Below are positions 34,252 to 44,906 of a stretch of DNA of 64,000 nt, one piece after another. Below the pieces are notes generated by a model, which saw nothing but the letters and a program-made list of their open reading frames with translations, was not told the origin of the DNA and did not search any database. This DNA is from Dickeya chrysanthemi NCPPB 402 (GTDB taxonomy: Bacteria; Pseudomonadota; Gammaproteobacteria; Enterobacterales; Enterobacteriaceae). A program made the translations under genes and the position numbers. The first letter of the stretch is position 1. Each line of letters opens with the position of its first letter. Where the stretch lies: NCBI RefSeq assembly GCF_000406105.1, contig NZ_CM001974.1:2745442-2809441 (forward strand), in the 5' to 3' direction.

Positions 34252-35897
34252 CACGGTTTCGCCTTCTTCGGTTGAGGATCATCGGCATCCGGCGCTTCAA
34301 AAATCAGCGCATTGCTCTTATCGTTCAGGGTTCGCAATAACGGCTGCAATTCGCGCAGCGTCTGATCCAGACGCTGCATGTCGCCCACCATGCGGTTATA
34401 GGCCGGCGAGCCGGGTTGCACGCCCTGCAGGCTGCTGTTCAGTTCACGCAGCGTACGCTGCATATCCACCGGCAACTGCTGCATCGCCTCGCTGCTGGTC
34501 AACTTGTTGAGCGACGCCAGCGTTTTTTGCAGTTCTCGCAGAGTGGACTGGCTTTCCGCCAGTGTTTTCGTCGCCTGCTCCACCATCGGGTTGAGCGGCA
34601 GGCTATTGACTTTATCCAGCACCGACATCAGCTTCTGCTGGATCTGCGTCAGGCCGCCGTTGACGGTTGGCAACACCGGGTAACCATCCATCGACGCCAG
34701 CGACGTCACCCGGCCTTTCTGTTGCGGATAAAAATCCAGATCTACATACAGCGCGCCAGTCAGAAGATTGGCGGTTTTCATCGACGCCCGCAGACCGGAT
34801 ACGGCGCCCTTGCTCAGCTCCTGTTCCAGGTTGATCTGGTCGCGCAACCCTTGTTTCAGCCGGCCCGGTTCGATGCGCACCAGCACCGGAATGCGGTAAT
34901 CGCTGTCAAAACTTTGCGGCAGATTATGCGGGAAGAACGGCACTTCCGCGACGGTTCCCAGCCGGATGCCGCGAAACTCGACCGGCGCGCCTACCTGCAG
35001 GCCGCGTACTGACTCATCGAAAAACAGCAGGTATTCTTTGTATTCGGTGTAAAGCGAGTCCTGAATGCTGCCCTGATTGTCAAACAACTGGTATTCGTCG
35101 CGCTCATGCGCCGGGCTGCCTACTTCCCAGCCGGCAGGCACATCAAAGCTGACGCCGCCGCTCAGCAAGGTACTGAGCGACCCCATCTCCACCCGCATCC
35201 CCTGCGCGGACAGGTTCAGCGCCACGCCGCTGTCTTTCCAGAAACGGACATTCGCCGTTACCAGTTGGTCATAAGGCGCGGCGACAAACAGCTGATACAA
35301 CATCTTTCTGGCCGTAGGATCAAAATGGCTGGTTTCCACCGAGCCGACCCGGTAGCCGCGGAACAGCACCGGATCGCCGGCGGTCAACTGCCCGGACTGC
35401 TCGCTGTTAAGAATGATGCGAATCCCTTTGGCGTCAGGCGACGCCAACGGCGGCGAATCCAGCAGTGTGAAAGCACGGCTGTCTTCCTTGCTGGACCCCG
35501 GCTGTAGCTCGATGAAGGAGCCGGACAACAGCGTCCCCAGTCCGGAGATGCCTTCACGACCTATCTGCGGTTTCACCACCCAGAACGCCGAATCCTTGCG
35601 CAGCAGTTTATCCATGCCGTCGTTAAGACGCGCCGTGATCTCCACCTGATGCAGGTCTTCGCTCAGCATTACGCTTTCCACTACCCCCACGTTCACGCTG
35701 CGGCTCTTGATCGCCGTTTTTCCCGCCTCGATCCCTTCGGCGTTGCGGGTGATTAACGTGATTTCCGGCCCCTGATGACTTACGTGATAAAACAGAATCC
35801 AGGCGCCAATCAGCACCGTCACAATCGGCACAATCCATACCGGCGACCAGCGTTTGATGCTTTCGATCTGCGCCATGCCTTGATTAGTTTTCGTCAA
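34251..35897 (-). CDS. pqiB: PqiB MCE-domain lipid-transport tunnel protein
   Basis: 548 aa from a TTG at 35897: AGGAG lies seven bases upstream, and this start gives the same N-terminal length as E. coli PqiB (546 aa). The first ATG in frame (35876) has no useful SD. One N-terminal membrane segment (WSPVWIVPIVTVLIGAWILFY) is followed by three MCE domains (~45-400) and a long C-terminal helix (~440-535) that forms the tunnel needle. Overlaps pqiA by 14 bases and pqiC by one, so the operon is coupled. Confidence 0.93.
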   Translation of the reverse strand: MTKTNQGMAQIESIKRWSPVWIVPIVTVLIGAWILFYHVSHQGPEITLITRNAEGIEAGKTAIKSRSVNVGVVESVMLSEDLHQVEITARLNDGMDKLLRKDSAFWVVKPQIGREGISGLGTLLSGSFIELQPGSSKEDSRAFTLLDSPPLASPDAKGIRIILNSEQSGQLTAGDPVLFRGYRVGSVETSHFDPTARKMLYQLFVAAPYDQLVTANVRFWKDSGVALNLSAQGMRVEMGSLSTLLSGGVSFDVPAGWEVGSPAHERDEYQLFDNQGSIQDSLYTEYKEYLLFFDESVRGLQVGAPVEFRGIRLGTVAEVPFFPHNLPQSFDSDYRIPVLVRIEPGRLKQGLRDQINLEQELSKGAVSGLRASMKTANLLTGALYVDLDFYPQQKGRVTSLASMDGYPVLPTVNGGLTQIQQKLMSVLDKVNSLPLNPMVEQATKTLAESQSTLRELQKTLASLNKLTSSEAMQQLPVDMQRTLRELNSSLQGVQPGSPAYNRMVGDMQRLDQTLRELQPLLRTLNDKSNALIFEAPDADDPQPKKAKP

Positions 35898-37152
35898 CGA
35901 AACGCTCCTCTCCTTGCACGTGATGGCGATCCCACAGCAGGCGGGGATCAAAGATCATCGCGGCAATCATGGTCAGTATGACCACGGTGGCAAACAACAC
36001 CGCGCCGATGGCCGGATAAATGCTCATCAGTCGGCCCATACGCACCATCGCCGACAACACGGCGATGACAAAGACATCAATCATCGACCAGCGGCCGACG
36101 AATTCCACAACCTCATACACCCGGTGCAGCCGCTCAGTATCGTAACGGCGCGAGCCGTAGGCGCACCAGCACAGCCAGCCCATCGCCAGCATTTTCAGCG
36201 TCGGCACCATGATGCTGGCGATGAAAATCACCAGCGCCACCGGCCACGAACCGGAATCCCACAGCAGGATCACGCCGGACATGATCGTCGAGGTAATGCT
36301 ATGGCCCAGCGCTTCGGTGACCATAATCGGCATCAGGTTGGCGGGCACGTACAGCAGTACCGACGTCAGCAGCAGCGCCAGCGTCCATTGCAGGCTGTGG
36401 CGCCGCCGGGCATGGCCGCGCGTATGGCAGCGTGGGCAGCGGACCTCATCGGCAGGCAGAATAGCGCTACAGCAGGTGCAGGCGCGCACGCCTTGACCCA
36501 GCCCGCTGCAGCCGGTTTCCAGCCCCGCCGGCATCGGCGGCGACGGCGCGACGTCATCCCACAACCAACGGCGATCGAGGCTCTGGAACGCCATCAACTG
36601 CAACAGGCAAAAAACGATATAAGGAACGAAACTGGCGCCAATACCGATATCGCCATACGACATCAGTTTTACAAAACTAACCAGCACGCCCGCCAGAAAG
36701 ATCTCCGCCATGCCCCAGCCTTTCAACTGGAACAGCATTTTGGTGACCAAACACCGCACCGCATCAGGCAGCGGCGTACGCAGGCACAGCAGCAGAATCA
36801 CCGCCATTGAACAGGCCGGCACCAGTTGAGCAAACAGCAGAAACAGCGTCGCCATGCTGGCGTAATTTTCCGCCACCATCACCCGCGGAATCTCCAGCAG
36901 GGTGATTTCGCTGCGAATACCGGCGACGCTCATCGAGACAAAAGGAAACAGCATGGACAGCAGCAGCATGATCAGCGCGCTAAACGCAAAGCTGGCAGGC
37001 CGCCACCGCGGCTCACGCTGGCGGCTGGACAACGCAGTGTTACAACGCGGACACACCGCCCGCTGCCCATCCTGCAATGTCGGCAATTCCACCAACAAGT
37101 CACAGTGCGGACACAGCATATGCCGGTCATAGTGGTGGTGATGAACACACAT
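35884..37152 (-). CDS. pqiA: PqiA inner-membrane protein
   Basis: 422 aa. It has two zinc-ribbon-like motifs (CPHCDLL...CPRCN near 14-38 and CTCCSAILPADEVRCPRCH near 222-242), each followed by a four-helix membrane module. This is the tandem PqiA domain structure. It partners PqiB/PqiC in envelope lipid trafficking; in E. coli the operon is paraquat-inducible. The His-rich start MCVHHHHYDRHMLCPHC matches E. coli MCEHHH. Confidence 0.95.
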   Translation of the reverse strand: MCVHHHHYDRHMLCPHCDLLVELPTLQDGQRAVCPRCNTALSSRQREPRWRPASFAFSALIMLLLSMLFPFVSMSVAGIRSEITLLEIPRVMVAENYASMATLFLLFAQLVPACSMAVILLLCLRTPLPDAVRCLVTKMLFQLKGWGMAEIFLAGVLVSFVKLMSYGDIGIGASFVPYIVFCLLQLMAFQSLDRRWLWDDVAPSPPMPAGLETGCSGLGQGVRACTCCSAILPADEVRCPRCHTRGHARRRHSLQWTLALLLTSVLLYVPANLMPIMVTEALGHSITSTIMSGVILLWDSGSWPVALVIFIASIMVPTLKMLAMGWLCWCAYGSRRYDTERLHRVYEVVEFVGRWSMIDVFVIAVLSAMVRMGRLMSIYPAIGAVLFATVVILTMIAAMIFDPRLLWDRHHVQGEERFVDEN

Positions 37153-37430
37153 TCGCCGCCTCCGGTGGCCTGACTGATACGGTAGCGGTATCAGGGTTGA
37201 GGGTGTCTCTTACAACGTTATCGCAGGTATGTTGGCTTTTTCCGGCGCCCAAAGCTGTGCCGAAATGGACACCTGCGCCGGATGAACGGTATCAATGCCG
37301 TAAAAGCCGCGCCGCAGACGCCCCAAACAGCAGCGCCGCACGCCGAAGGCATGGCGTAGCGGCACACCATTTTGCAACGCAAAATGGACCCGCGCGGGTC
37401 TACAAGGCGTCACGGCGGTTTATCACACTC
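37153..37430. other. uup-pqiA intergenic region with two abutting palindromes
   Basis: No coding frame I believe. CCATTTTGC/GCAAAATGG with an AAC loop (37367-37387) directly abuts the 14-bp palindrome GACCCGCGCGGGTC (37387-37400). Neither is followed by a T-run. CTGATAC...GTATCAG (37172-37192) is another small stem. They may stabilise the uup 3' end or bind a regulator of pqiA. Confidence 0.5.
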
Positions 37431-39365
37431 TTAGCCATTCTTTTGGGCTTCGAGCATTTCCCAACGTTCGAAGCAGGTTTCCAGTTGCTGCTCCGCTTCA
37501 GCCAGCGCCGTCAGCACCGGCTGGGTTTCATCATGCGACCGGGAAAAGAACGCCGGATCGTTCATCTGCTGTTGCAGGTTTTCAATCTCCGCCTCAAGCA
37601 CTTCAATGCGTTGCGGCAACTGTTCCAGTTCACGCTGCTGGTTATAACTGAGCTTGCCGCCGGCGCGTTTAGCTGGCTGTGCGGCCGGCGCACTCGGCAC
37701 GTTATCACTGTCGCGGTTTTCTTTCAGCGGCGTGCTTTTTACTGGTAAGGACGTTCGCAGCGGCGCGGCGGAAGCACGCTGTTGTTGAGCATCATAATAG
37801 CCACCGACATAGCGGCCAATCAGACCATTCCCTTCAAAAATCCAGCACTCGGTCACCGAGTTATCGACGAACTGACGATCATGACTCACCAGCAGCACCG
37901 TACCCTGATAACTTTCCAACAGCTCTTCCAGCAATTCCAGCGTTTCCACGTCCAGATCGTTGGTCGGTTCGTCGAGGATCAGCAAGTTGCTGGGTTTCAG
38001 GAACAACCGGGCCAGCAGCAGACGGTTGCGCTCCCCGCCGGACAGCGCTTTGACCGGCGTCATGGCGCGTTTTGGGTGGAACAGAAAGTCTTGCAGGTAA
38101 CCCAGCACATGGCGCGAGCGGCCGTTGACCATCACCTCTTGCTTGCCTTCGGCGAGGCTGTCCATCACGGTTCTTTCCGGATCCAACTCGGCGCGATGTT
38201 GATCGAAATACGCCACTTCCAGTTTGGTGCCGCAGTGGATGCGTCCTGACGTCGGCGCCAGTTGCCCCAGCATCAGTTTCAATAATGTGGTCTTGCCGCA
38301 GCCATTCGGCCCGACCAGCGCGATTTTATCGCCGCGTTGCACCTGGGCGGAAAAACCGGACGCCAGCGTCTTGCCGTCCACCTGATAATGCACGTCTTCC
38401 AGTTCAAATACGATTTTGCCGGAACGGGCCGACTCTTCCACCTGCATTTTGGCGCTGCCCATCACTTCACGGCGTTCGGCGCGTTCCTGACGCATCGCCT
38501 TGAGCGCCCGCACGCGGCCTTCGTTGCGGGTACGACGGGCCTTGATACCCTGACGGATCCACACCTCTTCCTGCGCCAGCTTGCGGTCGAATTCGGCATT
38601 CTGCAGTTCTTCCACCCGCAGCGCCTCTTCTTTACCCAACAGGTATTTTTCGTAATTGCCCGGCCAGGACACCATCTTGCCGCGATCCAGATCGACAATG
38701 CGGGTCGCCATATTGCGGATAAACGAACGGTCGTGGGAAATAAACACGATGCTGCCGGAAAACGTCTTGAGGAAGCCTTCCAGCCAGTCGATGGTGTCGA
38801 TATCCAGGTGGTTGGTGGGCTCATCCAGCAACAACACTCGCGGCGCGCTGACCAGCGCACGCCCCAGCGCCGCTTTGCGCAGCCAGCCGCCGGACAGCGA
38901 CGACAGCGGCGTATCCGCCGACAACCCCAGTTGCTCCAGCACCTCGTTGATGCGGTCTTCCAGCTTCCACAGTCCCTGATGGTCCAGCACGTCCTGAATC
39001 TTCGCCAACTGGTTCAGGTTTTTCTCGCTGGGGTCTTCCCCCACCAGCCGCAACGCGACATGGTAGGCTTTCAGGTACCCGGCCTGCGCCGCCACGCCTT
39101 CCGCCACAAAATCAAACACCGTGCCGTCGATATCGCGCGGCGGGTCCTGTTGCAGACGCGCCACGATCAGGTCTTGCTCGTACACCAGCCGGCCGTCGTC
39201 CAGCGGTATTTCCTTCGCCAGAATTTTCAGCAAGGTGGATTTGCCGGCGCCGTTACGCCCGACCAGACACACGCGCTCGTTGTCTTCAATATGCAGTTCG
39301 GTGTTGTCCAACAGCGGCGCATCGCTGAACGATAGCCAGGCGCCGGATAAACTGATCAATGACAT
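37431..39365 (-). CDS. uup: ABC-F ATPase Uup
   Basis: 644 aa with two ATPase cassettes: Walker A GRNGAGKST (~37) and GPNGCGKTT (~352), signatures LSGGWLRKA and LSGGERNR, Walker B LLLDEPTNHLD and LILDEPTNDLD. A C-terminal coiled coil (~570-640, QLPQRIEVLEAEIENLQQQM) is the DNA/ribosome-binding tail typical of Uup. No membrane segments. In E. coli it affects transposon excision, RecA-independent recombination and ribosome quality. Five bases after rlmL, so the two are co-transcribed. Confidence 0.95.
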   Translation of the reverse strand: MSLISLSGAWLSFSDAPLLDNTELHIEDNERVCLVGRNGAGKSTLLKILAKEIPLDDGRLVYEQDLIVARLQQDPPRDIDGTVFDFVAEGVAAQAGYLKAYHVALRLVGEDPSEKNLNQLAKIQDVLDHQGLWKLEDRINEVLEQLGLSADTPLSSLSGGWLRKAALGRALVSAPRVLLLDEPTNHLDIDTIDWLEGFLKTFSGSIVFISHDRSFIRNMATRIVDLDRGKMVSWPGNYEKYLLGKEEALRVEELQNAEFDRKLAQEEVWIRQGIKARRTRNEGRVRALKAMRQERAERREVMGSAKMQVEESARSGKIVFELEDVHYQVDGKTLASGFSAQVQRGDKIALVGPNGCGKTTLLKLMLGQLAPTSGRIHCGTKLEVAYFDQHRAELDPERTVMDSLAEGKQEVMVNGRSRHVLGYLQDFLFHPKRAMTPVKALSGGERNRLLLARLFLKPSNLLILDEPTNDLDVETLELLEELLESYQGTVLLVSHDRQFVDNSVTECWIFEGNGLIGRYVGGYYDAQQQRASAAPLRTSLPVKSTPLKENRDSDNVPSAPAAQPAKRAGGKLSYNQQRELEQLPQRIEVLEAEIENLQQQMNDPAFFSRSHDETQPVLTALAEAEQQLETCFERWEMLEAQKNG

Positions 39366-39370
39366 GGTAG

Positions 39371-41494
39371 TTATTTTTCCTCGCCGGCGTGTTTCAGCAG
39401 CCAGCAGTTGTGAATCTGACGGTTACGGGCGAAATCCTGCGACAGTGTTTGTGCGGTAATCTCCTTCGCCTCCAGTCCCAGCGCGGCCAGTCCGGCATTG
39501 TCCATCTGGAATCCGCGTTTGTTGTTGGAAAACAGGATGGTGCCGCGAGGGCGCAACAGGCGTTTGAGCTGGGTCATCAGCATCAGGTGGTCACGCTGTA
39601 CATCAAACGATTCGTCCATCCGTTTAGAGTTGGAGAAGGTCGGCGGATCGATAAAAATCAGGTCAAACTGTTCGTGGGTCTCCCGCATCCACGCCAGACA
39701 ATCGGCGTGGATCAGCCGGTGCTGACGACCAGTCAGGCCGTTAAGACGCAGGTTCTTCTCCGCCCATTCCAGATACGTGCGGGACATATCCACCGTGGTG
39801 GTGGAACGCGCGCCACCCAGCCCGGCGTGCACGCTGGCGCTGGCGGTGTAAGCAAACAGGTTGAGGAAATCCTTGCCGCGGCTCATCTCGCCCAGCATCC
39901 GGCGGGCGATGCGGTGATCGAGAAACAGCCCGGTGTCCAGATAGTCGGTCAGGTTAACCCACAGTTTGGCGTTGAACTCCGACACCTGTAGAAACTCGCC
40001 TTTTTCGGCCAGTTTTTCGTACTGGTTTTTGCCTTTCTGACGTTCGCGGGTTTTCAACACCAGATGGCTGGCGGGCAGTTCCAGCACGCTCAGGGTGGCG
40101 TTAATCACATCGAACAACCGCTGGCGGGCCTTCTGAGCATCGACGCTTTTCGGTGGCGCGTACTCCTGAATCACCACCCGATCGCCGTAGCGGTCTACCG
40201 CCACGTTATATTCCGGCAAGTCGGCGTCATACAGGCGATAACACTCAATGCCCTGCTGTGCGGCCCACTTCTCCAGTTTGCGCAGGTTCTTGCGCAGACG
40301 GTTGGCGAAATCCTCGGCAAAGGTTGCCGTGTTCTCCGCGCCGTTTTCCTTTTCCGCCAGTTGATAATTCTTCTGTACGCACTCCAACGGGCCGTTCTTG
40401 GCCTTGAACTGACGATCGGCACGCAGTTGCAGGCAACTGAGCAGTTCCGGCGAGGCGCTAAACAGCGACAGCTTCCAGCCGCCGAATTCGCTTTTCATTT
40501 TGCGGCCAAGCAGGTTGTGCAACGCAATCAGCGCCGGTTCGCTTTCCAGTCGCTCGCCGTAAGGCGGGTTGCTGACCACCGTGCCTGTCGGCCCCTGCGG
40601 CAACGGATTTTTCAATTGCGTGGCGTCATGGGCTTCAAACCGAATCAACGAATTAACCCCGGCGCGGCGCGCGTTAGCGGCGGCAATCTCCACCATGCAG
40701 CGGTCGATATCGGAACCGAAGAAACGGGACGTGGTCGCCTGCAAACCGGCCCGGGCACGCTCCTGCGCTTCGGTGGTGACGCTTTTCCACAGCGTCGGAT
40801 TATGTTTTTGCCAGGCCAGAAAACCCCAGTGCTGGCGATGCAAGCCGGGCGCGCGATCCGCTGCTATCATCGCCGCTTCAATCAGCAGCGTGCCGGAGCC
40901 GCACATCGGGTCTACCATCGGCGTACCGGTTTCCCAGCCCGAACGCAGCACAATCGCCGCCGCCAGGTTCTCCTTCAGCGGCGCCTGCCCGGCCATCTCG
41001 CGATAGCTGCGCAGATGCAGGCTCTCGCCGCTAAGATCCAGTGCGACGCTGGCCTTTTCGCGTTGCAGAAACACATTAATGCGGATATCGGGCTGCTGGC
41101 GGGCAACATCCGGGCGCTGGCCGGTTTTACGGCTAAAACTGTCGACAATCGCGTCTTTCACCTTAAGCGCGCCGTACTGGCTGTTGCGAATCTCGTCATT
41201 GGTGCCGGTAAAATGCACGGCAAAGGTGTGATTAACGTCAAACACCGCGCTCCAGTCTATCGCCTGCACCCCCAGATACAGATCCAGATCGCTATAGACT
41301 TTACACTCGTTGAGCGGCAGCAGGATGCGCGACGCCAGTCGGCTCCACATCAGGCTTTGGTACATCAGCCGATCGTCTCCCTGAAAGTGCACCCCGCCCT
41401 GCACCACCGTGCAGTGCTGCGCGCCCAGCGCTTCAAGCTCACTTTTTAACAATTCTTCCAGACCACGCGCCGTGCTGGCAAACAGAGAGTTCAT
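39371..41494 (-). CDS. rlmL: bifunctional 23S rRNA methyltransferase RlmKL (m2G2445 / m7G2069)
   Basis: 707 aa, against 702 in E. coli. An N-terminal THUMP domain (~45-155) is followed by a first Rossmann methyltransferase (~165-385) with [15 protein letters not shown] and the catalytic [11 protein letters not shown] second methyltransferase (~450-700) has [19 protein letters not shown] and [17 protein letters not shown]. Modifies 23S rRNA during 50S assembly. Divergent from ycbX and upstream of uup. Confidence 0.95.
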   Translation of the reverse strand: MNSLFASTARGLEELLKSELEALGAQHCTVVQGGVHFQGDDRLMYQSLMWSRLASRILLPLNECKVYSDLDLYLGVQAIDWSAVFDVNHTFAVHFTGTNDEIRNSQYGALKVKDAIVDSFSRKTGQRPDVARQQPDIRINVFLQREKASVALDLSGESLHLRSYREMAGQAPLKENLAAAIVLRSGWETGTPMVDPMCGSGTLLIEAAMIAADRAPGLHRQHWGFLAWQKHNPTLWKSVTTEAQERARAGLQATTSRFFGSDIDRCMVEIAAANARRAGVNSLIRFEAHDATQLKNPLPQGPTGTVVSNPPYGERLESEPALIALHNLLGRKMKSEFGGWKLSLFSASPELLSCLQLRADRQFKAKNGPLECVQKNYQLAEKENGAENTATFAEDFANRLRKNLRKLEKWAAQQGIECYRLYDADLPEYNVAVDRYGDRVVIQEYAPPKSVDAQKARQRLFDVINATLSVLELPASHLVLKTRERQKGKNQYEKLAEKGEFLQVSEFNAKLWVNLTDYLDTGLFLDHRIARRMLGEMSRGKDFLNLFAYTASASVHAGLGGARSTTTVDMSRTYLEWAEKNLRLNGLTGRQHRLIHADCLAWMRETHEQFDLIFIDPPTFSNSKRMDESFDVQRDHLMLMTQLKRLLRPRGTILFSNNKRGFQMDNAGLAALGLEAKEITAQTLSQDFARNRQIHNCWLLKHAGEEK

Positions 41495-41674
41495 ATTGCA
41501 ACGATTACCTTAATGAAGAACGACCTGAATAAGCGCGCTCTCAATAAAGAAAGCGCCCTGAAAAAACGCCCCGGCAGGAAAACCGGAGCCTGTAAAGAAA
41601 ATTGAGGCGCATTATAGCTAATCCCGGCGGCTTGTCATAAAGTTGCCGCTTTACGTCAGTAAGGAATCTTCATC

Positions 41675-42778
41675 GTGATTGCGTTAAGTCGGCTTTTTGT
41701 TTATCCGGTTAAATCCATGCGTGGCCTTCAGTTGTCGCAGACGATGGCCGGCACCAGCGGACTGGCGTTTGATCGCACTTTCATGATCACCGAGCCTGAT
41801 GGCACCTTTATTACCGCCCGTCAGTTCCCGCAGTTGGTGCTATTCACGCCGGCACTGGTGCATGACGGAGTGTTCCTGTCTGCGCCCGACGGCCAAACCT
41901 GTCTGGTGCGCTTCGACGATTTCGCCCCTGACACCGCCCCCACCGAAGTTTGGGGCAACCATTTTCAGGCCCGGATCGCGCCGGAAGCGGTCAACCGCTG
42001 GCTGAGCGAGTATCTGCAACGCCCGGTACAGTTACGCTGGCAAGGGCCGCAACCGTCGCGCCGCGTCAAACGCCGCCCGGACATCCCGCTGGGATTCGCC
42101 GATGGGTATCCTTTCCTGCTGATTAACGATGCCTCGCTTGACGATCTGCGTCGTCGTTGCAGCGCAGGCATTCGTCTTGAGCAGTTCCGCCCTAATCTGG
42201 TGGTCAGCGGCGCGGCGGCCTATGCCGAAGATGGCTGGCAGACGCTGCGCATCGGCGAGGTGATGTTTGATGTGGCCAAACCCTGTAGCCGCTGTGTGCT
42301 GACGACGGTGAGCCCGGAGCGCGGGCGCAAACACCCGTCAGGGGAACCCCTGGCGACGTTGCAACAGTACCGAACGGCGGAAAACGGCGATGTGGATTTC
42401 GGCGTAAACCTGATCGCCCGCCATAGCGGCATCATTCGCGTCGGCGACGACGTCGAGGTGTTATCCACCAAACCTCCGCGGCCTTATGGCGCAGGTGCCG
42501 TCACGGAAAGCCTGACGCCGCCGCCCGGCGCCGCCAAACCGGTACAAATTACCTATCAGGGCACCCGCTTCACCGGCAATAACCAGCAAATTCTGCTGGA
42601 ACAGCTGGAGCAACAGGGAATACGCGTTCCTTACTCATGCCGGGCCGGGTTGTGCGGTTGCTGCCGGTTGACGCTGAGCAACGGCGAGGTGTCGCCGCTG
42701 AAAGCCAGCGCGCGGGGAGAAGACGGAACGATTCTGGCGTGCAGTTGCATTCCGGCTGGAGATATTGAATTAACCTGA
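41675..42778 (+). CDS. ycbX: YcbX, MOSC-domain protein with C-terminal 2Fe-2S ferredoxin
   Basis: 367 aa. MOSC N-terminal beta-barrel (~1-90), MOSC domain (~100-265) with the molybdenum-ligand Cys in [15 protein letters not shown], and a ferredoxin domain (~285-367) with cluster cysteines in [12 protein letters not shown] and ACSC. Molybdoenzyme that reduces N-hydroxylated base analogues such as 6-hydroxylaminopurine. TTG/GTG alternatives are possible, but the GTG/ATG-like start at 41675 follows TAAGGA. Confidence 0.92.
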   Translation: MIALSRLFVYPVKSMRGLQLSQTMAGTSGLAFDRTFMITEPDGTFITARQFPQLVLFTPALVHDGVFLSAPDGQTCLVRFDDFAPDTAPTEVWGNHFQARIAPEAVNRWLSEYLQRPVQLRWQGPQPSRRVKRRPDIPLGFADGYPFLLINDASLDDLRRRCSAGIRLEQFRPNLVVSGAAAYAEDGWQTLRIGEVMFDVAKPCSRCVLTTVSPERGRKHPSGEPLATLQQYRTAENGDVDFGVNLIARHSGIIRVGDDVEVLSTKPPRPYGAGAVTESLTPPPGAAKPVQITYQGTRFTGNNQQILLEQLEQQGIRVPYSCRAGLCGCCRLTLSNGEVSPLKASARGEDGTILACSCIPAGDIELT

Positions 42779-42823
42779 CGTTGAGACATAACTCGATAGC
42801 GGGATGCCTCGCGTCATCAGCGT

Positions 42824-43378
42824 TCAGCCGGCAAACGCGTAACGCGCCGATGCTTCATCGCTATTTTCCACCGCCGGGCACAAGCGGTCGTGCATGATTT
42901 TGATGGCATCGCCCAGTTGCATCACTTTGCCGTTGAGCGCTAATTGCCCCTGCGCCAACACGCACAGGCTGGCTTTATCGCCGGCTTCCACCACCATAAA
43001 GTTCGCGACTTCCGGACGCTCATTGAGTTGCACACTAACCTGATCGCCGGTTTGCGGCGAGGCGTGCGCCCGTTGTTGCGCCGCGAAGTGCCAGCTTTTC
43101 GGCATCATCGGCTTCAGGAAACGGTTCGCCACCAGCGCGTTCAACACCAACTCCGCCCGCGCCTCAGTCGATAGTCTCAGTGCCTGGCATTTTTCCTGAT
43201 AGGTGAAAAACAGTGCGGCATCGTCGACACAGAACACACTTGGCGTAAATGCATCCGGCGTCAGCATTGAAGAAGAGAAACGGGAACGAAATACCATGCC
43301 GTTGGCCAGGTCAAGCATCAGCCGCGCCTGATCGGTATCGAAATACCAGCGCCAGCTATCGTCAGGGACTAATTTCAT
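42824..43378 (-). CDS. zapC: ZapC cell-division protein
   Basis: 184 aa from the ATG at 43378 (AAGGT seven bases upstream; a GTG one codon earlier is also open). Similar along its length to E. coli ZapC: PDDSWRWYFD, MLDLANGMVFRSRF, VCDDAALFF-like VDDAALFFTYQEKC, MPKSWHF. It binds FtsZ and promotes Z-ring bundling. Convergent with ycbX, as in E. coli. Confidence 0.93.
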   Translation of the reverse strand: MKLVPDDSWRWYFDTDQARLMLDLANGMVFRSRFSSSMLTPDAFTPSVFCVDDAALFFTYQEKCQALRLSTEARAELVLNALVANRFLKPMMPKSWHFAAQQRAHASPQTGDQVSVQLNERPEVANFMVVEAGDKASLCVLAQGQLALNGKVMQLGDAIKIMHDRLCPAVENSDEASARYAFAG

Positions 43379-43493
43379 CACATTACCTTTATTTATGCCT
43401 TACTGATGCCAAAGTACCGGAAAACCGGCCCGGATGAATAATCGGCCGCCAAATCAATAAGCAACCGAAATGAATTAAGTGTAATCAGCCTGC

Positions 43494-43519
43494 CTGCAAC
43501 TCGAATTATTTGGGGTATA
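43494..43519. repeat. solo ERIC terminus
   Basis: CTGCAACTCGAATTATTTGG followed by GGTATA matches one 26-bp ERIC end. No core or opposite end is recognisable nearby. Located between zapC and pyrD. Confidence 0.7.
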
Positions 43520-43654
43520 TATATTGGTCGTAAATGACCGCGTTAAAAATAACCCATCATGCACGGTAGTGCTGTATTTTTGCACAAACAAAGGAAATAT
43601 AGACCAGCGCAGAGGAGAAATAAACCCCCTACGCTGGGTAATGGGAATGAAAAA

Positions 43655-44662
43655 TCAGATGTGGGTAACAATATCTTTAATCAGCCGCGGTCCGCGATAA
43701 ATAAATCCGCTATAAATCTGAACCAGCGTCGCACCGGCCGCTAGTTTTTCTCTGGCCGCGACCACCGAATCAATTCCCCCGACGCCGATAATCGGCAATC
43801 GCCCCTGCAATTCCTGCGACAGACGACGAATCACCTCGGTGCTGCGCAATTGCAACGGACGACCGCTTAACCCGCCGGTTTGTCCGCAATGATTCAATCC
43901 CTGAATCAATTGTCTGTCCAGCGTGGTATTGGTGGCGATCACACCGTCGATATTATGACGTACCAGACTGTCGGCAATTTGAATCAATTCTTCTTCACAC
44001 AGATCCGGCGCAATTTTTACCGCCACCGGCACATATTTCTGATAACGGCTATGCAGCTCAGTCTGCTTATTTTTTACAGCCTGTAACAAATCATCCAGCG
44101 CATCGCCATATTGCAGCGTACGTAATCCCGGCGTATTGGGAGAGGAAATATTGATGGCAATATACCCGGCGTGGGAATAAACCTTATCCATACAGATAAG
44201 ATAATCCTCTTTTCCCTGTTCTACCGGCGTGTCTTTATTTTTGCCGATATTAATGCCGAGCACACCGCCAAAACGCGACTGTTTGACATTCTCGACCAGA
44301 TTATCCACCCCACGGTTATTGAATCCCATGCGGTTAATCAGCCCTTCAGCCTCCACTATCCGGAACAACCGCGGCTTGTCGTTGCCCGGTTGCGGACGCG
44401 GGGTGACGGTGCCCACTTCAATAAAGCCGAACCCCATGGCACCAAGCGCATCAATGCACTCGCCATCTTTGTCCAGCCCGGCGGCCAACCCCAACGGGTT
44501 GCGGAACGACAACCCCATGCAGGTAACCGGCTTGGTCGGAACCGACTGACGAACCAGCCATTCAAACGGGGTGTGGGTGATACGGCGCAACTGATGCAGG
44601 GTAAACTCGTGCGCCTGTTCGGGGTCGAGCTGGAATAACGCTTTACGAATGAGGGGATACAT
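43655..44662 (-). CDS. pyrD: dihydroorotate dehydrogenase (quinone, class 2)
   Basis: 335 aa, one fewer than E. coli. N-terminal amphipathic membrane-association helices (~1-40, [20 protein letters not shown]), FMN barrel with [26 protein letters not shown] carrying the class 2 catalytic Ser, and GVGGIDSV. Oxidises dihydroorotate to orotate, passing electrons to quinones at the inner membrane. An AGGAG precedes the ATG. The leader shows the pyrimidine-sensing hairpin and a PurR box. Confidence 0.97.
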   Translation of the reverse strand: MYPLIRKALFQLDPEQAHEFTLHQLRRITHTPFEWLVRQSVPTKPVTCMGLSFRNPLGLAAGLDKDGECIDALGAMGFGFIEVGTVTPRPQPGNDKPRLFRIVEAEGLINRMGFNNRGVDNLVENVKQSRFGGVLGINIGKNKDTPVEQGKEDYLICMDKVYSHAGYIAINISSPNTPGLRTLQYGDALDDLLQAVKNKQTELHSRYQKYVPVAVKIAPDLCEEELIQIADSLVRHNIDGVIATNTTLDRQLIQGLNHCGQTGGLSGRPLQLRSTEVIRRLSQELQGRLPIIGVGGIDSVVAAREKLAAGATLVQIYSGFIYRGPRLIKDIVTHI

Positions 44663-44677
44663 GACTTCTCCTGGATT

Positions 44678-44706
44678 CCCGGTTATAAACCGGGGGCGTA
44701 TTATCG
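44678..44706 (-). promoter_or_regulatory. pyrD promoter -10 and CTP-sensing leader hairpin
   Basis: On the minus strand GATAAT (about 44706-44701) is followed by ACGCCCCC and the stem CCCGG/CCGGG with a seven-base loop (44694-44678), just before the AGGAG. In E. coli pyrD, transcripts that start at the upstream C (high CTP) form such a hairpin and hide the RBS. The same layout here suggests conserved start-site switching. Confidence 0.6.
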
Positions 44707-44756
44707 TCTATCACCGGGCGAAAGGGAATTGACCTGGGCCAAAAAACGCCGCAACA

Positions 44757-44772
44757 ACGCAATCGTTTTCGG
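44757..44772 (-). promoter_or_regulatory. PurR box upstream of pyrD
   Basis: ACGCAATCGTTTTCGG matches the 16-bp PurR consensus ACGCAAACGTTTTCGT at 14 positions. pyrD is a PurR target in E. coli. Confidence 0.75.
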
Positions 44773-44906
44773 CCTTCCGCCGCGCACCGGGGCTTTTTAT
44801 CCGTTTTTTCGCTTTCCATTCCACAATAAATCATTTTCCGAATCGTCGCCGCGTCTGACAGACTAACCAAACTGTTATTAGATTGTGAAAAAAAATACCT
44901 TTTGGT

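Noticed and set aside
40064..41449. 461-codon plus-strand frame across rlmL
   Set aside because: Antisense to a full-length conserved gene, Arg/Gln/His-rich as expected of complementary frames.
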